Program-made: the position numbers and the translations under genes
Notes under the pieces: generated by a model
What the model was told of the DNA's origin: nothing
Database searches by the model: none
Seen by the model: only the letters and a program-made list of their open reading frames with translations
Part shown: positions 12,098-22,590 of the stretch, piece after piece
Numbering within the stretch: the stretch's first letter is position 1
Layout: every line of letters starts with the position of its first letter
Assembly (NCBI GenBank): GCA_004352715.1
Contig: SCFE01000056.1
Coordinates: 1,288,323 to 1,352,322, forward strand
Source: Hofstenia miamia
Taxonomy: Eukaryota; Xenacoelomorpha; Acoela
Reading direction: 5' to 3'
DNA length: 64,000 nucleotides

Positions 12098-12560
12098 GAA
12101 GAATACCAATCCTCAATGTGATGAACCAAAATGTTAATCTAAAGAAATCTCAAATAAGGATATATGGAAAGTACATTAAATTCAACATCAGACTGATTTG
12201 GAAGGCAATTGGAGACAATGATGGAGCAAGAAATTTGCATGGTCAATTCAAGGACTTGCAAATTAAAGCAGATAGTACTCCACATGGCTGACTCAAGGTT
12301 GAGTGGACAAACACCATCAAAGTTGCAAGTACTCCCAAAGGCCAACTCAAGGGCATAGGGACAAAAGCAGAAGAAGAACACATATACAGAACACCTGAGA
12401 TAAAGAACAAAGACTACTCACATCTGGAAGAATAGGAAATCATGAAACTCAGGGAATTGTTGGAAAAGCACAAATGTATATTCAATTACAGAGAAATAAG
12501 TGTGGGACAAGCAGTGGGAGAAAAACATAGAATAGTCATGCCAACAGACAAAAAGCCTCT
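12098..12560 (+). pseudogene. E1 pol fragment (protease-RT linker and RT start)
   Basis: Continues the E1 polyprotein after the inserted LTR. It shows three short imperfect repeats in frame (LHGQFKD, TPHG-stop-LKV, TPKGQLKG). Then comes MKLRELLEKHKCIF...GEKHRIVMPTDKKPLPP, the classic entry to a Gypsy RT domain. RT motifs do not follow: the rest of pol through integrase is missing, and the third ORF comes next at 12925. Two stops are visible. Confidence 0.7.
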
Positions 12561-12776
12561 CCCACCAGGGATCTGCACAGCCAATTCAAGGGCACGCAGA
12601 AAACAGTGAAAGTCCACAATGCTGATTCAAGGGTGGTGAGACACTTGGTGTTGCAGGGGAAGGTGTAAGTGGTGGAAGAACTGTGGAGATGTGAAAGTGA
12701 TTCAAGGCTGACGCTATTTCCACAGGAACACAACTGGTCAAGTGCCTATAGGAGTAACTGTGAACTGATTCAAGGG
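12236..12776 (+). repeat. seven dispersed (CAA/TGA)YTCAAGG motifs
   Basis: The 10-mer CAAYTCAAGG or TGAYTCAAGG occurs seven times, with TCAAGG starting at 12248, 12293, 12347, 12586, 12627, 12702 and 12770. The first three share a reading frame and fall in an approximately 50-bp protein repeat. The last four do not keep frame and lie where RT to integrase should be. Confidence 0.6.
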
Positions 12777-12924
12777 TAAATCAGTAGAAACTATTAGCAC
12801 AGATTCACAGCCCATGGACTGTTAACCAAGCACCAGCCAATTACCTTTACAGATGACACAGCTACATGCTTCCTCAGACACTACCTCAGAGAAAACTGTA
12901 TGATCTAGAGAATGAGAAAAACAT

Positions 12925-13540
12925 ATGTCTAAAATCAATGGAGAAACACTACAGCCATACTTTTTTGGAACAATGAAAATGCATTATAATGCATTCAAAA
13001 AACTATCACCAGAAACAAAATCACACATAAGAAAAGTCATGAAACCAAAGGCAGAAACCTACCAATAGTACTTGATGCCAACAACAGACCAAAAGTTAAT
13101 ATGATAATAAGCTACCCATGAGATATGAATGAGATGCTCAAAAGACCATACATGTGGAATACAGTACATATAGTACTCAACAAAGACTTTACACTGGAAA
13201 CTACACAAGCTGTAATGGCCTACAAAGATCAGATAGCAGAGATTCCAGAAATAAATATGGATGAAGAAAATTTAACAATCATACATGTATTGAAAGAAAA
13301 AGAATATAATAAAAATCTGGAGAAAAACATAGACCAGATGCTACAAATGGCAAAAGTACAAAAGGTGAGAGTCGTGATAATCACAAGATCAGCAATTGAT
13401 GACATCCCAAAACATCTACTGGATGTATGTATGCAAACAGAGAACATTTTCCCCTGTGAGAAAGCACCAACAGACACAACCACCTCAGAGCTCATCAGAT
13501 TTGATCTACAAATAGACTACTGGGTGCAAATTTACAGCTC
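12925..13540 (+). pseudogene. E1 third ORF (ORF3), N-terminal part
   Basis: Starts MSKINGETLQPYF at 12925, has a stop after ETYQ, and continues in another frame from 13125 as MNEMLKRPYMWNTVHI...FTL...INMDEENLTIIHVLKEKE...LQMAKVQKV...DDIPKHL, until the type B LTR. The same pattern is in E3 (MSKIGDEMIRPYF; TVHI, FTL, NIDFPNLLIIYFLRINE, LAKIEKI, DDIPEQ) and E2 (MLKIGDKILHPYF). It lies downstream of pol in all three. No known domain is recognised, and no signal peptide or clear membrane helix is seen. Similarity across three diverged copies indicates a real protein of the element; its role is unknown. Confidence 0.7.
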
Positions 13541-14311
13541 AACAAAGTTCTTATGTGTTCCCTATCCTAACTCAGTGTAGTTCTCAATGCTAATTGTACC
13601 TGACTTAAACTCAATTTGTATTGTGTATTTATGTCATTTCACAACCTTGCAATGTCACTAGCTGCTTAATAATTATTACTTTAGTCATTACCAAAAACTA
13701 TTGGCTTTAGATAAATTAATTAAAATACATTACATAATAACTTGCAGCTTCCTACCTTACATTTAAATAACATCATACATGCTTGGTCTATTTATCAGTG
13801 TAATATAGGTCACCTAAACCTATAAGATAAAATATGTATAACCTATGGTAGGCTATCCAGCCCTTTTCTGCTGATGTTAATTTTTGTTTTCATGTGAATG
13901 ATCAAATCAATAGCCAGCTAAATGGAGAAAAACTCCTATTCATATACCTAACATAAATGCAGGTTCATGGTTTGGATCAAGGACCCTCAAGTCACTCCCA
14001 ATATGTGCCCAAACCACTACTACTGCATTTACTGTTTAGCTTGACATTCTGTATTAATAAGCAAACCAATATAAAATCTAAAGATAAGATTTTCAAAGAA
14101 TTTACTTCAACAATTTCCAAAATGATTTCTCGCCTATTTATAGTTAACTTTCAAAAAGTTGCTATGTTATTACTTGGTTGCATTTACAAAGATAATCTGA
14201 TAATTAAACTTAAATTGTTTTCTAATTAGTAATCATAATTTGATCTTAGTTTTGACTAATCATCTGATCTTCTTTCTTCACTAGCAGCATTATGCTTTGG
14301 TTTATGCTACA
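13540..14311 (-). mobile_element. type B LTR, truncated
   Basis: Matches 44520-45379: TAACTCAGTGTAGTTCTCAATG, TGACTTAAACTCAATTTGTA, GCAATGTCACTAGCTGCTTAAT, TAGGCTATCCAGCCCTTT, GAGAAAAACTCCTA, and the end GCAGCATTATGCTTTGGTTTATGCTACA at 14311. About 290 bases of the other LTR end are lost at the junction with E1 ORF3. Confidence 0.8.
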
Positions 14312-14991
14312 TTAGTGTAAGAGCAGGATACCTTGCAGAACTACTAAAAGTCACTGTATTCTTGGTGGGCAACTGGTAAGAGGTTTGTGCTTCAAATTTT
14401 CTAAAGGCTTGTGGTCTGTTTCCACATTTACTTCTCATCCATATGCATACTGATGAAAGTGTGTGCATGCATATGTTATGGCCAATAACTCCTTTTCTAT
14501 TTGAGAGTAGTTCTTTTCACAGTTTGTCATAGATCTTTGCACATATGCTACCAGTTTTCCACTCTGAAGTAAGCAAGCTCCTAGAGCAAAATTGGAGGCA
14601 TCTGTCTGAAGTGTTATTGGCAGAATGCTATCAAAATGGCGTAATACAGGTTTTGATGTAAGGCATTGAATGACATGATCAAATGCTGACTGTTGTTGAC
14701 CATTCCATTGGAATTGGCTATCCTTTTTTAGCAAGTTTCTTAATGGAGCAGTGATGCTGGAATATTTTGGTATGAATTGTGATAAATAGTTTGCCATACC
14801 AAGTAATCTTTGCAAGGATCTTCTATCAGTTGGTTTTGAGAACTTTTGGTGGTTTCTACTTTCTGTGGATCTGGTTGGAATCCATTTTTGTTCACAATGA
14901 ATCCCATATATTTTATTTCATCTGCCATTAGTTGAAGTTTGCATTTGTTAAACTTCATATTTCTAGATCTAGCAAAAGACAAAACAGCCTT
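14312..14991 (-). pseudogene. E4-family RT end and RNase H
   Basis: On the minus strand from 14982: the RT thumb (KFNKCKLQLMADEIKYMGF), the LLGMANYLSQFIPKY connection, and RNase H with TDASNFALGACLLQ, a KNYSQIEKELLAI segment and VETDHKPLE. Homology runs up to the type B LTR end at 14311, which cuts it. The Trp expected after YAYG reads as a stop. The right portion, 14711-14991, is nearly identical (one mismatch seen) to 16327-16607, and ends at a single N. It is either a duplicated copy of E4 or an unmerged contig end. Confidence 0.85.
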
Positions 14992-14993
14992 NA

Positions 14994-15086
14994 AACGAAA
15001 AGCTCGATGACTTTAATTGCATTGAAGATATTTTAACATCATATGATCTAAAGGCATTGAAATCCATTGCTTCGCCTAAGTCCTAA
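14994..15086 (+). CDS. possible terminal exon, unidentified
   Basis: Directly right of the single N at 14992, a plus-strand frame reads NEKLDDFNCIEDILTSYDLK and ends at a TAA at 15084-15086. The residue mix looks coding and unlike the AT-rich surroundings. The start and any splice acceptor would be in the unsequenced gap. No family is recognised. This is only 30 codons, so chance is a strong alternative. Confidence 0.2.
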   Translation, partial: NEKLDDFNCIEDILTSYDLKALKSIASPKS

Positions 15087-16244
15087 GGATCGTGAAAATT
15101 ATTTTAAGACCATTCTAGGTATATTTTATTAACTTAAAGCTTTTCAGATATGCGTCAATTTTTTGTTTTTTTTCGCTTCGTGTAATGTAATGAAACTTCT
15201 CTCCATTAGCACAGATTTCGGTATTTCTGTTTTTGTCTATTTTGTTCCCTTTTAGATCTCTTAATGGTAAGATTTTTGGTATTTATTTTGTGTTTTAATA
15301 CTCTGTTATTCCTTGTTGTCCAAATAGTTGTACATTGTATATACATGTTTTTGTCTGGTTGCAGTTTGCGGTGTTTTTAGTACTGTAATGAAAAAAGCTG
15401 ATTGAACTGTAAATAGCTCTGCAAATATTAAAATCAAAGAAAAGATTATTAGTTCAATTCTGAGTACACCACTTTTTGTGAAATAATTGTCGTGAATTTG
15501 TTCACGTCACTTTGTCGTTCGCATTCGCATTTGCACTGCAATTTTGCTCCTTTTGCAATTTCTCTCTTCGATTTTTCCCATAGTCTTGGCTGAAGCTTCT
15601 TCAACTGAATAATGCACTTGCCTGACATTCACCCTTTGAAGTTCTCCACTCTCCAGCTTTCTAACCAGTAAGTTTATTTTATATTTTTGTCTTATAATAT
15701 TTACTTTTATGCACTAGTAGTATGTCAACCTACAGCCAAGCTGTATACACTTATTTTCTTATCAAAAGTTACTTCCTATTCTGATAATGTTAATGATTTT
15801 CCTTTTAATCCTGACCCCTTTCCTTAAAAACTTGACTTCTACTTATATCTTACCTGTACATCTCTCAGAATTTAACTTTTTGCTTGTAGTCTTGTAGTAA
15901 ATACCTAAAATCATATTGATTTGAATCAATAAGCTTTGTGTGAAAACATATGACAGATCAATTTCAATTTTGATTACTTTTTTGGAAAAATTCCGAGGAC
16001 TCATCCAAACCACTTTCTGACTTCCACAAAATTGTAAAAAAATCAATACTTGAATCACTCTAACCCTTTATTTATCTTACTGATATAAACGAAATTGACA
16101 GCTTTGTGGCAAGTTTTCTTCCATAATAAAACACTGTAAATTACTTTCGTAAGTACATTTAATAATTTTAATTAAAATATACAATTTACTAATAGTAAAC
16201 ATATAGCAAATAGAGTAAACTTAAAATTAAAAATTTTTAAATGA
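15087..16244. other. no gene recognised
   Basis: AT-rich DNA between the single N at 14992 and the E4 LTR remnant; only short open frames, none convincing. Confidence 0.5.
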
Positions 16245-16321
16245 AAAGAACTTAATTAGAATAATACAATAATTTATTTTGTCTACCGAATGGAGCAAAT
16301 GCCAACACATGCTAACCACAA
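16245..16321 (-). mobile_element. E4 3' LTR remnant
   Basis: About 75 bases match the 5' LTR at 18481-18605 (GAACTTAATTAGAATAAT, AATAATTTATT, GTCTACC, GCAAATGCC, CATGCTA, CCACAA). The element-5' part of the LTR is missing because a deletion joins RNase H sequence directly to it. Confidence 0.7.
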
Positions 16322-17142
16322 TTGGAATTGGCTATCCTTTTTTAGCAAGTTTCTTAATGGAGCAGTGATGCTGGAATATTTTGGAATGAATTGTGATAAA
16401 TAGTTTGCCATACCAAGTAATCTTTGCAAGGATCTTCTATCAGTTGGTTTTGAGAACTTTTGGTGGTTTCTACTTTCTGTGGATCTGGTTGGAATCCATT
16501 TTTGTTCACAATGAATCCCATATATTTTATTTCATCTGCCATTAGTTGAAGTTTGCATTTGTTAAACTTCATATTTCTAGATCTAGCAAAAGACAAAACA
16601 GCCTTTAATGTTGACATGTGTTCTTCTTTCGTAGATGTAGCGATACAGATATCATCGTGAATGGCCATGACATTTAATATATCTCCGAAATTTCGGTCAA
16701 TCATTGATTGTGATTTATCTGCAGCGGACGCTAATCCAAAGGGTAATCTATTCCAGTGGTACCTACCGAATGGTGTATTAAACGTGCATAATCTTGCTGA
16801 AGATTTTGATAGCGGTATGTGCCAGTAACAGTTGGAGAGATCTACCACTGTGAAGTACCGCTTTCCATTAAAAAATTCTCGTAGCCTTGGGGTTGAAGGT
16901 GGATAGTGATATTCTCTAACAATTTCTTTATTTAAGGACTTATTGTCAAAAGTTAATCTTAAATCACCATTGGTTTTTTCTACAACAACCATACTTCCAA
17001 CCCAGCTAGTGGGTTCATCTACTTTGGAAATTATTCCAGATTCTTCCAGTTCTTGAAGCTTTTCTTTAAGCTTTGGGATAATTGCTATCAGGTACCATCT
17101 TGGAGGATGCATCAACACAACCATATCCAGTGAATACATCAT
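16322..17142 (-). pseudogene. E4 Gypsy (K02A2.6-like) reverse transcriptase
   Basis: RT domain of a K02A2.6-like Gypsy element. The minus-strand frame (17142-16354) has KLQELEESGIISKV, PTSWVGSMVVVEKTNGDLRL, the DNKSLNKE motif, FTVVDLSNCYWHIPLS (motif A Asp), FNTPFGRYHWNRLPFGL (motif B) and an AIHDDICIAT box (motif C). Motif C keeps Asp-Asp but not the usual Tyr or Phe before it. After ADEIKYMGF the frame runs on into the truncated RNase H connection and ends in the LTR remnant. A deletion has removed RNase H and integrase. Confidence 0.9.
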
Positions 17143-17407
17143 TGTATTTTAAAAGAAGCTTTCTTACATAATCATCATCATCATCAGGCCCAGTAGCTGA
17201 GAGTTGTCTTAAATGGAGCTTCCCAGGCTCTCTGTGAAAATGGTTATGACTCTTTCTTAGTGTGTGTACTTCCCATTCCTCAGAGTCCTTAAATCTCACA
17301 CTAAGAATTCCTGTTTTAGGTGATGTTTCAAGACCAAGAATGGGCTTTGTTTCAGTAGATACAACCAAAAACTTCACATTTGTCTGCATTTGTGATTTTC
17401 CAATCAC
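17066..17407 (-). pseudogene. E4 protease-RT linker
   Basis: Overlaps the RT frame. It encodes KFLVVSTETKPILGLETS and a KLLLKYNDVFTGYGCV segment, the usual stretch between protease and RT in K02A2.6-like elements (Tyr-x-Asp-Val-Phe before the RT entry). Joining to RT needs a frame change near 17090, so the polyprotein is broken. Confidence 0.75.
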
Positions 17408-17904
17408 AGCTGGTAGCCATTAGTAGGTATTTTTTGGCCTCCGTACCCACTTAGCTCTCCTCTGCTCCTGGATATTTTCAATTTTTGATTAATTTGTCTT
17501 TCAAGTGCCCTTAGTGTTTGTATAGGTAACACATTGCATTGTGGCCCAGAATCCACCTTTATACTTATGGGCTGGCCAAACACTTGGATTGTGGTCCTTA
17601 GCTCACGGTGCTCCACATGTTTAATTTCATCACATTCGTATTCGGCTGCTGAAGAACTTTCACTGTCTGTTTCATTAATATCGTTGACTTCATGGCTAGT
17701 TTGCTGCTGATAACTACGTCTTTGTAGATGTGCTCTGCACTTACGAGCAAAATGGTTAGGCTTCCCGCATTTCCTACAACTTTGTCCATACGCTGGGCAA
17801 TTCCTTGGTTTATGGATTCTGCCACATTGGCGACATTCATATTCATTACTTTCAGTGATTTTCTTGAATTGACTTCTTCTTCTACGTACTTGATTAATCT
17901 CCAT
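17404..17904 (-). pseudogene. E4 nucleocapsid zinc knuckles and protease
   Basis: One frame of 166 codons. It holds two CCHC-type knuckles, CRQCGRIHKPRNC and CRKCGKPNHFARKC, for RNA binding. An acidic spacer follows, then the retropepsin box IKVDSGPQCNVLPIQTL. The catalytic triad is Asp-Ser-Gly in place of Asp-Thr-Gly, as in some active retropepsins, with Pro instead of Ala after it. The frame ends at the start of the linker. This arrangement (knuckles fused to protease) is typical of K02A2.6-like elements. Confidence 0.88.
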
Positions 17905-17977
17905 TTTTATTTCATGATTTTCCTCCTCATTATTATTGTTGATAAGTTTGATTTGCTAAAGAGATTCTTCTGCCGCA

Positions 17978-18471
17978 CTACAAAATTGTCTTATGCAAAT
18001 CAATATTTGGCTCTCGCAACAGCCTTTCTTGAAGTCTCACATCTTGTGTAGATAGTATGATGCGATCACAAATTAAACTGTCTTCCAATGGACCAAAGTT
18101 ACAATTCTTTGCTTTTGTTCTTAGCAGATTTACATAGCTATTGATTTTCATGTCTGCCTTGAAAAGTTTATAAAACTGAAATCTTTCAAACACTTCATTA
18201 CTACAGCAAGAAAAATAGTTGTTGAATTTTTTTAACACGTGCCCAAATTCAGTTTCATCTTCTCCAGCTTTCCAACAAAATTGTTGAAAACTTCGTTTGC
18301 CTCATTTCCAATGCATCTAAGGAATATTCCGATTTTTACTTTGTTAGATTTCTCATCTGCTTCAATTGCTTCAATGAATAACAAAAAGTCACTCTTCCAT
18401 TTATTCCATTCTGAGGACATGTTAAGGTTGTTGACATCTAGGGGTTCAGGTTTCAGTGATTTAAATGACAT
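17978..18471 (-). pseudogene. E4 gag capsid region
   Basis: Starts with MSFKSLKPEPLDV at 18471, nine bases after the LTR, and runs through WNKWKSDFLLFIEA...KIGIFLRCIGNEANEVFNNF. It then continues after a frame change at about 18235 as a second frame with SCCSNEVFERFQFYKL...YVNLLRTKAKNCNFG...LICDRIILSTQDVRLQERLLRE. This is the Gag capsid pattern of K02A2.6-like elements (L-R-x-x-A-x-x-C-x-F-G, then D-R-I-I...L-Q-E-R-L-L). One frameshift and later stops break it. Confidence 0.85.
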
Positions 18472-18480
18472 CTGTCACCA
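18472..18480 (-). promoter_or_regulatory. E4 tRNA primer-binding site
   Basis: TGGTGACAG on the minus strand directly follows the LTR end ...TTCACA and directly precedes the gag ATG. It is complementary to a tRNA 3' end in GTCACCA. The leader is unusually short. Confidence 0.65.
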
Positions 18481-18605
18481 TGTGAAGAACTTAATTAGAA
18501 TAATAAATAATTTATTGTGTCTACCTAATGTAACAAATGCCTACATATGCTAAACCACAACTGGTGGAGGAGGCCAGATCCTCACACAGCGTGTCCCTGA
18601 CAACA
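18481..18605 (-). mobile_element. E4 5' LTR (125 bp)
   Basis: Read on the minus strand it begins TGTTGTCAGGGACACGC and ends AAGTTCTTCACA, with an ACAATAAATTATTT polyadenylation-like stretch. The inner boundary is fixed by the primer-binding site and gag start, and by the matching remnant at 16245. The outer boundary (18605) is inferred from the TG/CA rule. It is very short for a Gypsy LTR. Confidence 0.65.
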
Positions 18606-18659
18606 CAGGCAACTACCTTGCACCTATGCATGGTGTTTACCATTTCCATGGCACAGGAA

Positions 18660-19740
18660 CTATTGAACTATTGTCCAATTCTTGTTTTGCATTACACATG
18701 AATCACAAAATAGCTGCAGGTGTGGAACCTTCTGTGATAAAATATTGGAGAAGTAGTGAAGCAACATACTGGCCACATCATCTGCTCCCTTTTTATCCAC
18801 TGTCTCATCATAGCAGTAAAAGTGGACACCATAATCAACCAGAGAGTGGATGTTAAAAGAAAAAAAGGACAATTGTTAGTTATAATAAACGTCATTTATA
18901 GAGAACTTTGGGCAACTCAGATTCTTTGAGAAATCAAATCAAGAGCAGCATATGTTTGGTGCACTTGACCATGTTGCTTTGCCAGACTTTTTCTGTCATA
19001 GAAAACTTGAGCTTTACATACATGGAGTTCCTTGTTCCTCCTAAGGTTAGCTATATCTTCAGTGGATATCCCAGGTTTCTGAAGTTCAACATTAAGGCTG
19101 TCACAAGATGACCTAGTATCTTTTCAAGGATATCCAAATGCTATATTAAAGCGTTCTGTGAAAATTATCCTGTAGCTTTCAAGGCTGCATTTGTTGTCTG
19201 GATAAAGCTCTAGGAACATGTCATGCATTTTTCTAACATTAAGATCCTCACTTAGATACAATCTTCTTGTGTCATTCATACTGTAATGACTCTTTCGTCC
19301 TCGAAAGGAGCATATGTGATCAATAATCTTCTGGATATAGTCATCACTGAAGGCATGTGGTCGATTTAAATGTTTACCTCTCTTATCAGCTGGTGCAAAG
19401 CCTGTTGTTGCCACAGATTTCCTTATCCTTTCAATTCAAGACTTTGTGACAGCCAAAATTTAAAGAAAAGCATTGAAATAAACAGGAATACTCTTAGCTT
19501 CATCATCCCGAACTACTTTTACACAATAAGTGTAAGCATAGTCATGCAAGTTAGCTGAAGCTTCTTCATTTCTTGGCCTTCTTTGTTTTACATGTTCAAT
19601 GGTGAGCAGGGTAGCAAGCATACTGTCTTGTTCATCTTTTGTTTTGAATGCATTGAACTTGTCAATAAGCAACTTTCTCTCTTCACTGGTTGTTTTCTCA
19701 AAACATTTTAATCTTTTGCACATACAAGCAGGACTTGAAA
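18660..19740 (-). pseudogene. decayed transposase-like multicopy protein
   Basis: Minus-strand pieces in different frames form one protein. They are ERKLLIDKFNAFKTKDEQDS...RRPRNEEASANLHDYAYTYCVKVV, then ATTGFAPADKRGKHLNRPHAF...HICSFRGRKSHYSMNDTRRLYL...MFLELYPDNKCSLESYRIIF...FNIAFGYP, then CDSLNVELQK, and finally YCYDETVDKKGADDVASMLLHYF...LQLFCDSCVMQNKNWTI. I recognise the pattern of a multicopy invertebrate family: a SHYS-LYL region, a cysteine-containing middle and a D-x-C-x-x-Q-N-K-N box. It is probably a DNA-transposon protein related to DUF7869-type proteins. That assignment is from memory and unchecked. Several frameshifts make it non-functional. Confidence 0.65.
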
Positions 19741-19982
19741 GGCACAGTCACAATCATGTTCTTTCTTCCTTCCTAATTTTTGTCTTTTTTAGGATTGTCA
19801 GTCAATTCAGGATGCCTATCTCTTTCCTCCATCTTGCCTTAATGTTGTGATCATGTGAACAAATACTGCCTTCTGATTGGTTTCAAGGGAGATAATCAGA
19901 CAATTTTTGGTGACATGTCTGTTTTTTCCCTTTGAACAGACTGACATCTCCTGTTTTTCCATTGTTGCCTATATTTTTATCT

Positions 19983-20982
19983 NNNNNNNNNNNNNNNNNN
20001 NNNNNNNNNNNNNNNNNNNNNNNNNNNNNNNNNNNNNNNNNNNNNNNNNNNNNNNNNNNNNNNNNNNNNNNNNNNNNNNNNNNNNNNNNNNNNNNNNNNN
20101 NNNNNNNNNNNNNNNNNNNNNNNNNNNNNNNNNNNNNNNNNNNNNNNNNNNNNNNNNNNNNNNNNNNNNNNNNNNNNNNNNNNNNNNNNNNNNNNNNNNN
20201 NNNNNNNNNNNNNNNNNNNNNNNNNNNNNNNNNNNNNNNNNNNNNNNNNNNNNNNNNNNNNNNNNNNNNNNNNNNNNNNNNNNNNNNNNNNNNNNNNNNN
20301 NNNNNNNNNNNNNNNNNNNNNNNNNNNNNNNNNNNNNNNNNNNNNNNNNNNNNNNNNNNNNNNNNNNNNNNNNNNNNNNNNNNNNNNNNNNNNNNNNNNN
20401 NNNNNNNNNNNNNNNNNNNNNNNNNNNNNNNNNNNNNNNNNNNNNNNNNNNNNNNNNNNNNNNNNNNNNNNNNNNNNNNNNNNNNNNNNNNNNNNNNNNN
20501 NNNNNNNNNNNNNNNNNNNNNNNNNNNNNNNNNNNNNNNNNNNNNNNNNNNNNNNNNNNNNNNNNNNNNNNNNNNNNNNNNNNNNNNNNNNNNNNNNNNN
20601 NNNNNNNNNNNNNNNNNNNNNNNNNNNNNNNNNNNNNNNNNNNNNNNNNNNNNNNNNNNNNNNNNNNNNNNNNNNNNNNNNNNNNNNNNNNNNNNNNNNN
20701 NNNNNNNNNNNNNNNNNNNNNNNNNNNNNNNNNNNNNNNNNNNNNNNNNNNNNNNNNNNNNNNNNNNNNNNNNNNNNNNNNNNNNNNNNNNNNNNNNNNN
20801 NNNNNNNNNNNNNNNNNNNNNNNNNNNNNNNNNNNNNNNNNNNNNNNNNNNNNNNNNNNNNNNNNNNNNNNNNNNNNNNNNNNNNNNNNNNNNNNNNNNN
20901 NNNNNNNNNNNNNNNNNNNNNNNNNNNNNNNNNNNNNNNNNNNNNNNNNNNNNNNNNNNNNNNNNNNNNNNNNNNNNNNNNN
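19983..20982. other. assembly gap of exactly 1000 N
   Basis: A fixed-size gap; real length unknown. Confidence 0.99.
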
Positions 20983-21074
20983 TCAACAAATGGGTAACAC
21001 CTCACCCGCAGTTTACTAAGCATCCCTTAACAGTGATTAAACACGGCGTAACAAGCTAGGTGGAGGATGTTACA
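20983..21074 (+). mobile_element. type A LTR, right end only
   Basis: AACAAATGGGTAACACCTCA to GGTGGAGGATGTTACA at 21074 is the reverse complement of the start of the LTRs at 27017, 47471 and 50329. The rest is hidden in the gap. Confidence 0.85.
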
Positions 21075-22590
21075 CTGTGGCTTCTGGCTGACTCTGATCT
21101 CTGCATCTTTTCATTTGTGTTTCCACAGCCAGTGTAGGTGGCTTTGAACCTATCCTAGCTCAGTGTAGTTCTCAATGTAAATTGCAACTGGTCTTAAACT
21201 CAATTTGTATCATGTACTTAATTCATTTCACAACATTGCAATGTCACTAGCTGCTTAATAATTATCACTTTAGCCATTACCAAAAACTATTGGCTTTAAT
21301 TAAGTTGAAATAATTAAGTTACTTGATAACTTGCAGCTTCCTACCTTACATATAAATAACAATAATACATGCTCAGTCTATTTATCAGTCTTTTATAGGT
21401 AACCTAAGTCTATAAGATACAATATGTATAACCTGTGGTAGGCTATCCAGCCCTTTTACCAATATCAATTATTAGATACATGTAAACAAAGGAATCAATT
21501 GCCAGCTAAATGGGGAAAAACTCCTAATTGTATACCTAACCTAAATGCAGGTTCATGGTTTTGATCAAGGACCCTTGAGTTGCTTTATCAGTCTATTATA
21601 GGTCACCTAAGTCTATTACATAAAATATGTATAACCTACGTTGGGCTATCCAGCCCTTTCTTACCAATGTTGATTATTGATTACATGCAAATGATCGAAT
21701 TAATAGCCAGCTAAATGGAGAAAAACTCCTATTTGTACACCTAACGTAAATGCAGGTTCATGGTTTGGATCAAGGACCCTCAAGTTGCTCCCAATATGTT
21801 TCCAAACCACTACTACTGCATTTACNNNNNNNNNNNNNNNNGTGTAGTTCGCAATGTAAATTGTAACTGACTTAAACTTAATTTGTATTGTGTATTTAAT
21901 TCACTTCACAACCTTGCAATGTCACTAGCTGCTTAATAATTATCACTTTAGCCATTACCAAAAACTATTGGCTTTAATTAAGTTAAAATAATTAAGTTCC
22001 TTAATAACTTGCAGCTTCCTACCTTACATTGGGCTATCCAGCCCTTTCTTACCAATGTTGATTATTGATTACATGTAATCAAATCAATAGCCAGCTAAAT
22101 GGAGAAAAACTCCTATTTGTACACCTAACGTAAATGCAGGTTCATGGTTTGGATCAAGGACCCTCAAGTTGCTCCTGATATGTTTCCAAACCACTACTAC
22201 TGCATTTACCATTTAGCTTGACATTCTGTATTAAATAATCAAACTGATATAAAATCTAAGAATAAGATTTTCAAAGAATTTACTTCAACAATTTCCAAAT
22301 TGATTTACACTCTATTTATAGTTAACTTGAAAAAGTACCTGTCATTCAAAATTCAAATTTAATTCATCTGCCAAAATGGCTGAAAATAGTGGAAGCAAAA
22401 TCGCCCCTTCATTTGTCAAATTTGACGACAAGTACTAATTTGCTATATTATTACTTGGTTGCATTTTTACAAAGATAATTTCTGATAATTAAACTTAAAT
22501 TGTTTTTCTAAATAATCATTTGATCTTAATTTTGACTAATCATTTGTTCTTTTTTCTTCATTAGCAGCAATTTCTTTGGATTATGCTACA
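21075..22590 (-). mobile_element. type B LTR sequence, rearranged with internal duplication
   Basis: Starts CTGTGGCTTCTGGCTGACTC, matching 44440 and after. The block with GTCACCTAAGTCTAT...GGGCTATCCAGCCCTTT occurs twice before a 16-N gap at 21826. The LTR middle then restarts at 21842 (GTGTAGTTCGCAATG) and reaches the true end ATTATGCTACA at 22590. Either tandem B copies were merged or contigs were joined wrongly at the gap. Confidence 0.75.

Noticed and set aside
17728-18051. Plus-strand open frame with hydrophobic runs
   Set aside because: Antisense of the E4 gag zinc-knuckle region.
21075-22590. Two genuine tandem type B LTRs
   Set aside because: The break coincides with a 16-N gap and internal duplication; other gaps here show artificial duplications, so tandem LTRs are not supported.
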